The notes beneath the pieces are model-generated. The model was not told where the DNA came from, ran no database searches, and saw nothing but the letters and a program-made list of their open reading frames with translations. A stretch of 11,394 nt of DNA. Origin: Deltaproteobacteria bacterium. Its GTDB lineage: Bacteria > Myxococcota_A > Polyangia > JAAYKL01. A program made the translations under genes and the position numbers. The DNA lies in the NCBI GenBank assembly GCA_011389755.1, contig JAABTR010000294.1:1-11394 (forward strand), given 5' to 3'. Positions 1-5,816 of the stretch are shown here, in pieces (within the stretch, counting starts at the first letter, position 1; the number at the start of each line of letters is the position of its first letter).

Positions 1-223
1 CGGGCGAGGTTTTACCGTCGACCATCTTCCCGTCCAGTATATGTGGGGTTCCGCTGCGCCAAGACTCTCGGGAAATAACGATAGGTGCGCGCAACCAGCG
101 AACGCTTCGCCCAAAGCCCACATCGCGTTTGAAATACAATCAGGCTGTTGTTGACCCGCCCGCCGTGGTAATTTAGGCTCGTCGCTCGGATCGAGCAGAT
201 CATGCAGCATGGACGGGCGTCAC
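1..223. other. Leader region upstream of the GAF gene, no gene seen
   Basis: I see no convincing gene here. A minus-strand open frame runs through this stretch into the GAF gene, but it has no recognisable domain and is read as an antisense shadow. A TACAAT hexamer at 135-140 and a TTGACC at 151-156 look promoter-like. Neither has a good partner at 16-18 bp, so no promoter is called. The region presumably carries the promoter of the plus-strand GAF gene. Confidence 0.4.
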
Positions 224-230
224 AGGAGGT
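224..230 (+). promoter_or_regulatory. Shine-Dalgarno that sets the GAF gene start
   Basis: AGGAGGT lies 10 bases before the ATG at 241. It sits inside the reading frame if translation began at the upstream ATG at 202, so it argues for the start at 241. Confidence 0.7.
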
Positions 231-240
231 CTTGGAGCGA

Positions 241-1773
241 ATGAATTGGGAAGTGATCATACCGCGCACTGATGACTCGCAGATATCCTCTTCGATCACG
301 GTCGAAGCGGAGAATTGGTTTACAGCTCTGCGCGCCGGTCTCGACAAACACGGAATGGACAAAGAGCTCATCTCTAACATCAACTGCGTTGTCAGACAGG
401 ACAAGAGCGTCGAAGTCACCGACTTTGTCACCAACCGGGTCTTCACCTTGCGGCCCCTCGACGAAGAGACCCCGGCCGCGGAGGCCGCAGAGCCCACCCA
501 AAGCTCGAAAGACAAAAAAAGAGACTCGAAGGTGGCCTTTGCCAAGCCGATCCCCGCTGCGACTCAACCGGCACAAAAGGCCGTGCAAGAGCCCGAGAAA
601 AAAAAGGCGCCCAAGCAAGCCAAAAAGCGAAGCGTCGAGCTGCCCAAAGGGCTCCCGGCGCACAACCTTTTTTACTCGCGCGACGAAGCCCCCGAGGACG
701 GAGGGGGAATTTATTATCGAGAGCGGCTCTTGGCTGTGACTGAAGCGACGACACGAGATGAGTCCGCCGTGCTCGCGCGGGCGTACTTCGAACAACTAAA
801 GGCCATGGGAGCCGACCCGGACACAAAGCTCTTCATCAGCGTCCAGGTCTTCGATCATTCCTTCTCCACAGAGGCCGAGCGCCCCGCGGTCGCCGCGCTC
901 ACGTGGCGACAGTGGAGCCCCAAGAAGCCCCGCATCCTCTTTCCTTTGTCAGGCGACGAAGGAGTCACCTTCTCCAAGATGCCCCCTGTGCCCGAGCCCC
1001 AAAAACAGCCCGCTGCTCAGCCCGAGAGCGCCGTCGCAAAAAAAGCGCCCGTCAAACAAAAAGCCGGCAAACCAGCCGCTTTGACGTCGGGGCCCATGGA
1101 GGCCCCCGCGGCAGCCACCGCGCCACAGGCGGAAAAACCGACTCCCGCAAAGGAGATGGAGACGTCGGGCATCGACGATCAGATGTTTGAAGCCTTTGAG
1201 CGCATGCAGGGGCTCTATGCCCATCGGGATCACGACAGCGCTGCTCAGTTCGTGCTCGATCTCGCGCAGGAGATGATCGCCTGCGAGGCCGGCAGCTGCC
1301 TGCTGGTGACCCCCGGCTCTCCCCAGCTCTACGTCGCCGCCGCCCGAGGGCCCTTCGAAGGCGATATTCTCAAGAAAACGATCCCGCTCAAACGGGGGAT
1401 CATCGGCTTCGCGACGCGCTCCAGCGCCGTGGTCACCGTACGCGATCCCGAGTCCGATCCCCGCTTCGATCCGGAGCTGGATTTCCGCAAGGGCTTTCGT
1501 ATCCTCAACCTCATCTGCGCGCCGATCCAGCACGAGGGCCGCACTCACGGCGTCATCGAGCTCATAGACAGCCCCCGCGAAGAAGGTTTCGACCAGCACG
1601 ACGCCAACATCTTGTCCTACCTGGGCGGATCGTTCGGCGAGTACATCGAAAACGTCTTGCCCTCCCGGGAGGACGTCGAGGAGCACGACGAGGCCGCTTC
1701 AAGCGCTCGCGCCACTTCTTCTCGGCCAAAGGCGACCGCCAAAGGCAGCTCCCAGAGAAAAAAACGCGCGTAA
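241..1773 (+). CDS. GAF-domain protein with two uncharacterised N-terminal regions
   Basis: This 510-residue protein has no signal peptide or membrane segment and is probably cytoplasmic. Residues 1-75 form a compact region starting MNWEVIIPRTDD. A Lys/Ala/Glu/Pro-rich linker runs to about 130. A second folded-looking region covers about 131-255 and includes GIYYRERLLAV and TKLFISVQVFDHSF. A second Ala/Pro/Lys linker runs to about 308. A GAF domain covers about 310-475 (AGSCLLVTPG, LKRGIIGFA, ICAPIQHEGRTHGVIELID, LSYLGGSFGEYIE), and a basic tail ends the protein. GAF domains bind small ligands or mediate dimerisation. No kinase, cyclase, phosphodiesterase or DNA-binding output domain follows, so it is a stand-alone sensor or adaptor of unknown ligand. 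The start at 241 is preferred over 202 because of AGGAGGT at 224-230. The gene is convergent with apt. The GAF call is firm; the role is unknown. Confidence 0.88.
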   Translation: MNWEVIIPRTDDSQISSSITVEAENWFTALRAGLDKHGMDKELISNINCVVRQDKSVEVTDFVTNRVFTLRPLDEETPAAEAAEPTQSSKDKKRDSKVAFAKPIPAATQPAQKAVQEPEKKKAPKQAKKRSVELPKGLPAHNLFYSRDEAPEDGGGIYYRERLLAVTEATTRDESAVLARAYFEQLKAMGADPDTKLFISVQVFDHSFSTEAERPAVAALTWRQWSPKKPRILFPLSGDEGVTFSKMPPVPEPQKQPAAQPESAVAKKAPVKQKAGKPAALTSGPMEAPAAATAPQAEKPTPAKEMETSGIDDQMFEAFERMQGLYAHRDHDSAAQFVLDLAQEMIACEAGSCLLVTPGSPQLYVAAARGPFEGDILKKTIPLKRGIIGFATRSSAVVTVRDPESDPRFDPELDFRKGFRILNLICAPIQHEGRTHGVIELIDSPREEGFDQHDANILSYLGGSFGEYIENVLPSREDVEEHDEAASSARATSSRPKATAKGSSQRKKRA

Positions 1774-1812
1774 CCTTTTTTTGTCTAACAGGGTGAGGTG
1801 CGTGACAAGGCG

Positions 1813-1830
1813 GCAGAGCCTCTGCTCTGC
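1813..1830. terminator. Weak hairpin between convergent GAF gene and apt
   Basis: GCAGAG at 1813-1818 pairs with CTCTGC at 1825-1830 across a 6-base loop, in the 70-bp gap between the two convergent stop codons. There is no T-run directly after the stem on either strand. A T7 tract at 1776-1782, paired with A7 at 1758-1764, lies just past the GAF stop. A bidirectional terminator is plausible from position but the sequence support is weak. Confidence 0.3.
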
Positions 1831-1843
1831 TTGACCTTTGGGA

Positions 1844-2377
1844 TCAGTATTCGACGAGGCTGCAGATATCCAAGCCCGCCAAGCGCGCCCGCCCGGCCAG
1901 AAAGCTCAGCTCCACCACAAACCCTGCGCCAGCCACCGCGGCTCCGGTGGAGCGGATGAGTCGGGCGGTCGCCTCCGCGGTCCCCCCGGTCGCCAAGAGA
2001 TCGTCGATGATCAAGACCCTATCCCCTGGGCCCACGGCGTCTTTGTGCATCTCCAGCCTGTCCGTGCCGTACTCGAGGCAGTACTCGATGGCCACGGTCT
2101 CGGCCGGCAGCTTGCCGGGCTTGCGCACGGGTACGAACCCGACGCCCAGCTTTTGAGCCACCGGCACGCCGAAGATGAACCCACGAGACTCCATGCCCGC
2201 CACGACCGTCACCTGCGCGCTTTCGAATCGCCCCGCGAGCAGGTCGACGCAAAGCCCCACCGCTTTGGGATCTTTGAGCAGGGGCGTGATATCCTTGAAG
2301 ACGATCCCCGGCTTGGGAAAATCGGGGACATCCCGGATGAGCGACGCGATGACGTGTTTCTTTTCGTCCATGATCAT
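1844..2377 (-). CDS. apt: Adenine phosphoribosyltransferase
   Basis: This enzyme converts adenine and PRPP to AMP and pyrophosphate in cytoplasmic purine salvage. The 177 residues match the usual family length. Typical signatures are present: DFPKPGIVFKDITPLL near the N-terminus, SRGFIFGVPVA, VPVRKPGKLP, and the PRPP-binding loop VLIIDDLLATGGTAEA, with its acidic pair and Gly-rich loop. The start MIMDEKK has an AAGGAG ten bases upstream inside the end of the preceding gene. An ATG two codons later is equally usable. Only 6 bases separate it from the stop of the LysM-M23 gene, so it is most likely the last gene of the surE operon. Purine salvage has no obvious link with the envelope genes upstream. 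Confidence 0.97.
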   Translation of the reverse strand: MIMDEKKHVIASLIRDVPDFPKPGIVFKDITPLLKDPKAVGLCVDLLAGRFESAQVTVVAGMESRGFIFGVPVAQKLGVGFVPVRKPGKLPAETVAIEYCLEYGTDRLEMHKDAVGPGDRVLIIDDLLATGGTAEATARLIRSTGAAVAGAGFVVELSFLAGRARLAGLDICSLVEY

Positions 2378-2383
2378 TCCTTT

Positions 2384-3154
2384 TCAGCTCCTTGGGGGCA
2401 AAAGCGGCAAGGGGTCGCGGGGGTTTTGCGCGGTTCGAACCTCGAAGTGCAGGTGATCCCGGGTCGCCGCGCCGGTGGACCCCACCGTGGCGATGACCTG
2501 GCCCCTTGCGACCTCTTGCCCTTGTGAGACCTTATTGTGTGCGTTGTGCGCGTAGACGGTGATGAGACCGCTGTCGTGGCGAAGGATGACCAGGTTGCCA
2601 TACCCCTTAATTTCGTCACCGCTGTAGATCACGACCCCGGAGTCCGCCGCGACTATCGGAGCTCCGCTGGGGGCGGCGATATCCAAGCCATCGTGGTGCG
2701 ACCCCTGCCTCGGACCGAAGGCCGCGATCAGCTGCCCAGAGACCGGCCACTCCAGACAGCTTTGTGTTTTTTCCTCGCAGGTGCCTTGAGGCAATGCCTT
2801 TTCTGTGGAATCCGGGCGCCTCGCCGCGTCGTTTCTCGTGGCCGTTTTTTTCAAAACCGATGTGCGGTTCGATGCCCGCGAGCGCGCCCCTGGAGGTCGC
2901 CCGTCCCGAGTGGGGACGAAGATCTCGTCGCGCTGGGCGAGGCGCCCTTCGGAGACATCGTTGAGCTCTGCGATGACTTCGGGTTTGACGCCGTACGCGC
3001 GAGATATTTTTTCGAGACTCTGCTCGGGCTCCACCTTGTGCCAGCGTCCGACCAGAGGCTGGGGAGGGACTCTCGGGGTCCCGCAGCCCACAGCCACAAG
3101 CCCTGCGATGAGCGCTCCGTTCAAGACCCGCGTCACCTTGTCCCTCGTCTTCAT
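2384..3154 (-). CDS. LysM and M23 peptidase domain lipoprotein (NlpD-like, catalytic residues intact)
   Basis: This 256-residue predicted lipoprotein has a basic N-terminus, a hydrophobic stretch and a lipobox-like VAVGC with the lipidated Cys at 24. A LysM peptidoglycan-binding domain covers about 38-82 (KVEPEQSLEKISRAYGV to QRDEIFVP). A basic linker with two cysteines follows, then an M23/LytM peptidase domain from about 135 to 250. Both metal and catalytic motifs are complete: HDGLD (His154, Asp158), YAH (His203) and HLH (234-236). It is therefore probably an active endopeptidase that cuts peptidoglycan cross-links. This contrasts with Escherichia coli NlpD, whose LytM domain is degenerate and activates amidases. 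It lies 33 bp after the DUF368 stop and 6 bp before apt. The Shine-Dalgarno is weak. Confidence 0.9.
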   Translation of the reverse strand: MKTRDKVTRVLNGALIAGLVAVGCGTPRVPPQPLVGRWHKVEPEQSLEKISRAYGVKPEVIAELNDVSEGRLAQRDEIFVPTRDGRPPGARSRASNRTSVLKKTATRNDAARRPDSTEKALPQGTCEEKTQSCLEWPVSGQLIAAFGPRQGSHHDGLDIAAPSGAPIVAADSGVVIYSGDEIKGYGNLVILRHDSGLITVYAHNAHNKVSQGQEVARGQVIATVGSTGAATRDHLHFEVRTAQNPRDPLPLLPPRS

Positions 3155-3187
3155 GCTTTCGATTGTAGTCGCCTGCGCACGGGGAGG

Positions 3188-4222
3188 CTAAGAATCGACC
3201 TTCTCGCGTTTGCGGCCCGCGGCGATCATCCCGCCGGAGACGATGAGCCCGGCGAAAAAGGCCCCGCCGCCGAGCATCCCTTCGGCCGGGTCTCGAGGGA
3301 GCCTGTTGGGCGCGGTGGCGATCTTAATCTCTTCTTTGACCTCGCCGCTTCGGCCCTCCACCACGGCGCCTTCCTCAATCTGCTTGTACGGCCACAACAC
3401 CCAGAGGCTGCCCAGAAGCAGACCTATCAAAAAGGCCATTGTCGCCCCTCTCCAGCGCTCCAGCAGAAAGTGCAAGAGCCTCGCGAAGGCGACAACCCCC
3501 ACGCCCATGCCCAGACCGAGGGCGCCGAGCCACAAGACGGCGCTCCAGTCCACGGCCCCATCGGCGAGGCCCCGCTGAAGGCCGGTCAGCTTATCGATGA
3601 CGTTTTGGTACTGCCCCATCACCAACATGACGTACGAACCGGAAAGCCCCGGCAGGATCATCGCGCTGATGGCGATGGCCCCGGTCAGCGCCGCGTACAG
3701 TGGACTCTCGGACGCCGCCGAAGAGTCCGGCATCACCGAGGAGATCCCGACCGTCAATACGATACCCGGTAGGATCCAGAGCAAACCCACCCCTTTGTGC
3801 CCCATCATGGCCCAGGGAATTGCGATGGACGGTAAGATGAGACCGACGAAAAAAGCCAGCGTCGGCGTGTAGTGGGATTTTAGCAAGAAGTCGATGAGGA
3901 AAGCGGTCGATAGGATCGCCGCCACGGCGCCGACTCCCAAAAGGACCAAGAAACCAGCGTCGATGCGGCGCAGCTCGGCGACGAATTTTTGCCGAGCCTC
4001 CGCTTTGAACCGATTCTTGAACAGGCCGAAGGTCACCTTGACCGTGCCCACACCAAGCGCGTTGAGGGCGCCTACGAGGCGGTCAAAAATTCCCAATATC
4101 AGGGCAAACGTTCCGCCGGAGACCCCGGGGATGATGTTGGCGATACCTACGAGCCCGCCTTTAAACAGCGTCTGAGCCACGCCGTCTTGCCGAGTCGCCT
4201 TCGGCGCTGTCGACGCTTCCAT
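3188..4222 (-). CDS. DUF368 / PopT-family membrane protein, probable undecaprenyl-phosphate translocase
   Basis: This 344-residue integral membrane protein has about eight to ten hydrophobic segments. It carries the two related DUF368 signature loops: IANIIPGVSGGTFALILGI near residue 30 and AMILPGLSGSYVMLVMGQY near the middle. The pair suggests an internally repeated, inverted topology. Members of this family (PopT) were shown in other bacteria to return the lipid carrier undecaprenyl phosphate across the inner membrane. Assignment here is by family membership. A charged, poorly conserved segment (about 290-320) precedes the last helix. GAGG lies 8-9 bases before the ATG, inside the end of surE; only 3 bases separate the two genes, so translational coupling is likely. 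The adjacent peptidoglycan hydrolase fits an envelope role. Confidence 0.92.
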   Translation of the reverse strand: MEASTAPKATRQDGVAQTLFKGGLVGIANIIPGVSGGTFALILGIFDRLVGALNALGVGTVKVTFGLFKNRFKAEARQKFVAELRRIDAGFLVLLGVGAVAAILSTAFLIDFLLKSHYTPTLAFFVGLILPSIAIPWAMMGHKGVGLLWILPGIVLTVGISSVMPDSSAASESPLYAALTGAIAISAMILPGLSGSYVMLVMGQYQNVIDKLTGLQRGLADGAVDWSAVLWLGALGLGMGVGVVAFARLLHFLLERWRGATMAFLIGLLLGSLWVLWPYKQIEEGAVVEGRSGEVKEEIKIATAPNRLPRDPAEGMLGGGAFFAGLIVSGGMIAAGRKREKVDS

Positions 4223-4225
4223 CGT

Positions 4226-4999
4226 CTAAACCTCGCAGATCGATTTTGGATCCCACCAGCTGCGAACCTCCTCGCTGAGGCGCTGGTCGGTCTGGTCCAA
4301 AGCCAAGAACGTCACCGATGCCATCCCTCTCGAGATGACCCACGCGTCGCTGTCTTCTAAGAGCTCGTCCTCCACCGGCGGCCCCCCGAGCCAGAAATAC
4401 TCGTCGCCGCTCAAAGGCGCCGTGCGCCGCTCGACGATCCGCGGGTAGACCCGCCTGCCGAGCTTGCCCATACGCACTTGTGTAAAGCGGCCGCTTGGAA
4501 AGTTTACGTTGATCACGGCGGGCGAAGAGTCTTTTCCCCTTTGGACCACGGCCTGGGTGATCCGCGCGGCGACCCGGGCGGCGTGGTCGAAGTCACTGCC
4601 GTCACAGAGGCTGAAACCGATCCCGGTCACCCCGCGCACCGCGGCTTCCCGGGCTCCGGCAACAGTCCCCGAGTAGATCACGTCGCTGCCCAGGTTCGCC
4701 CCGTGGTTGATCCCCGAGACGACGATGTCCGGAGCCTCGTCCATGAGGCCGAACATACCGAGGTAGACGCAATCTGCGGGCAGCCCGTCTACGGCAAACC
4801 TGCGCTCGCCGCGCCTCTTGGCAAAAAGCGGCCTAAAGAGGGTCATCCCGTGGCCGCACGTGGAGCGCCCCCGGTCGGGCGCGACGGTCCAAAGCTCGAC
4901 GCCAGGCAGCGCCTCGAGAGCTCGCTCGAGCGCTGCGAGCCCGTGGGCGTCGATGCCGTCGTCATTCGTCAGGAGAATTCTTATGGGTTCGGAGGACAT
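4226..4999 (-). CDS. surE: 5'-nucleotidase / survival protein SurE
   Basis: SurE is a divalent-metal-dependent nucleoside 5'-monophosphate (and polyphosphate) phosphatase in the cytoplasm. The 257 residues match the family. Motifs seen are LLTNDDGI at residues 9-16 (metal-binding Asp pair), the Ser-containing DRGRSTCGHGMT loop, and SGINHGANLGSDVIYSGTVA with the conserved Asn, plus the following AREAA. It is the first gene of the surE-DUF368-M23-apt run. In gammaproteobacteria surE lies upstream of pcm, nlpD and rpoS; here pcm is not present and DUF368 follows. The start at 4999 has a poor Shine-Dalgarno and is preceded by a T9 tract. Only 37 bp separate it from the tRNA terminator, so its promoter is unclear. 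Confidence 0.97.
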   Translation of the reverse strand: MSSEPIRILLTNDDGIDAHGLAALERALEALPGVELWTVAPDRGRSTCGHGMTLFRPLFAKRRGERRFAVDGLPADCVYLGMFGLMDEAPDIVVSGINHGANLGSDVIYSGTVAGAREAAVRGVTGIGFSLCDGSDFDHAARVAARITQAVVQRGKDSSPAVINVNFPSGRFTQVRMGKLGRRVYPRIVERRTAPLSGDEYFWLGGPPVEDELLEDSDAWVISRGMASVTFLALDQTDQRLSEEVRSWWDPKSICEV

Positions 5000-5036
5000 A
5001 CTGCTCTACCCAAAAAAAAAGCCACGAGGCGCCTAC

Positions 5037-5070
5037 AAAAAAGCCCGACGCTCGTTTTTGAGCATCGGGC
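5037..5070 (-). terminator. Intrinsic terminator of tRNA-Pro
   Basis: Read on the minus strand, an 11-bp stem (GCCCGATGCTC with GAGCGTCGGGC, one G-T pair) closes a 6-base loop and is followed at once by T6. It starts 10 bases after the tRNA 3' end. This is the strongest terminator in the window. A further T9 tract follows at 5012-5020. Confidence 0.93.
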
Positions 5071-5076
5071 CCGTCC

Positions 5077-5154
<78 letters not shown>

Positions 5155-5166
5155 ATGAGGTGGCTG

Positions 5167-5195
5167 TATTTACCAGAGCCGAACCGACGGCGCAA
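5167..5195 (-). promoter_or_regulatory. Possible sigma70 promoter of tRNA-Pro
   Basis: On the minus strand TTGCGC is followed after 17 bases by TAAATA, with a TGG immediately upstream (extended -10 type). The predicted start is about 6 bases before the mature tRNA 5' end. The hexamers are imperfect, so this rests mainly on spacing and position. Confidence 0.4.
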
Positions 5196-5270
5196 GGCCT
5201 TTATTTCGGTTTTTGCCTCATTTCGTCGGGTCCGGCAGCGAGCCACCGTGGCGAGGGGGGTTAATGCCTG

Positions 5271-5708
5271 TCACGCCTTGTCGAGTTCGGTGAGGAAGTC
5301 GGTGAGCCGGCGGCGCAAATCGAGCAGATCTTTTTGCTGGGTCCTGCGCAGATCGGCCTTCTGCCTCCTGAGCCCCTCCTCGATCTCTCCTTGAGCCTCC
5401 TCGCGCACCTTCGAGACGATCTCGCGGGGATCCAAAGCGGGCATCGCGCTGTCGACGCCTTGGTCCTTGATGAATTTTTTGGCGCCCTCTATGGTGAACT
5501 TCTTCTCGTAGAGGAGGTTCTTGATGGCCAAGACCGCCTCCACATCCTTGCGCCTGTAGAGCCGCTGATTGGATTTGGATTTCTGAGGCCGGATCGAGGG
5601 GAACTCCGACTCCCAGTAGCGCAGGACATGCTGTTTGACGCCGGCCAGCTTTGCAACTTCGCCGATTTTGAAATACAGCTTGTCAGGAAGTTCGAACCGA
5701 CTAGGCAC
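5271..5708 (-). CDS. MerR-family transcriptional regulator
   Basis: From the GTG at 5708 this is a 145-residue protein. It has a MerR-type winged helix-turn-helix at about residues 11-80 (YFKIGEVAKLAGVKQHVLRYW, then RLYRRKDVEAVLAIK and FTIEGAKKFI). A charged region of about 40 residues, likely a dimerising coiled coil, ends the protein. No cysteine-rich metal site or drug-binding domain is present. The frame is open back to a TTG at 5795, but GGAG lies exactly 8 bases before the GTG, and family members start close to the DKLYFKIGEVA segment, so the short form is chosen. This is the MerR gene usually found after pheT-ihfA. It binds DNA; its target and signal are unknown. The pheT-merR gap of 108 bp may hold its own promoter. 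Confidence 0.9.
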   Translation of the reverse strand: MPSRFELPDKLYFKIGEVAKLAGVKQHVLRYWESEFPSIRPQKSKSNQRLYRRKDVEAVLAIKNLLYEKKFTIEGAKKFIKDQGVDSAMPALDPREIVSKVREEAQGEIEEGLRRQKADLRRTQQKDLLDLRRRLTDFLTELDKA

Positions 5709-5716
5709 GCGCAAAG

Positions 5717-5720
5717 CTCC
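5717..5720 (-). promoter_or_regulatory. Shine-Dalgarno deciding the merR GTG start
   Basis: GGAG on the minus strand lies 8 bases before GTG at 5708. The alternative TTG at 5795 has no comparable site and falls within the candidate promoter. Confidence 0.6.
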
Positions 5721-5749
5721 GTTTTTTTTACCTGCGCCCCCTTCTCGAG

Positions 5750-5761
5750 CGAAGCGCTTCG
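5750..5761. repeat. 12-bp perfect palindrome upstream of merR
   Basis: CGAAGCGCTTCG is self-complementary over all 12 bases. It lies at the expected transcription start of the candidate merR promoter and 42 bases before the GTG. A dimeric regulator such as MerR itself could bind it, but this is only a guess from symmetry and position. Confidence 0.4.
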
Positions 5762-5766
5762 TTTTC

Positions 5767-5795
5767 GGTATATACGATGGCAAAGGCCCGTTCAA
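5767..5795 (-). promoter_or_regulatory. Possible merR promoter
   Basis: On the minus strand TTGAAC and TATACC are separated by 17 bases (each 4 of 6 to consensus), in the gap between pheT and merR. Transcription would start near 5760, giving a leader of about 50 bases. The TTG of this -35 box is also the first possible start codon of the merR frame, another reason to prefer the later GTG. Confidence 0.35.
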
Positions 5796-5816
5796 GGCAC
5801 GCGCCGGCCGCTTTTG

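Noticed and set aside
12..545. Minus-strand open frame of 177 codons covering the upstream region and start of the GAF gene
   Set aside because: No recognisable domain and mostly antisense to a well-supported gene; Ser/Arg-rich translation typical of a shadow frame.
2537..3772. Long plus-strand open frame of 411 codons antisense to the M23 and DUF368 genes
   Set aside because: The translation is rich in Arg, Pro, His and Asp with no domain, and both opposite-strand genes are firmly identified. Long antisense frames are expected at this G+C content.
5021..5030. Second terminator just before surE (GCC-GGC stem followed by T9)
   Set aside because: Only a 3-bp stem; the T9 tract alone does not make a terminator.
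5709..5795. Longer MerR protein starting at TTG 5795
   Set aside because: The extension is not MerR-like, the TTG lies in a promoter candidate, and a well-spaced GGAG precedes GTG 5708.
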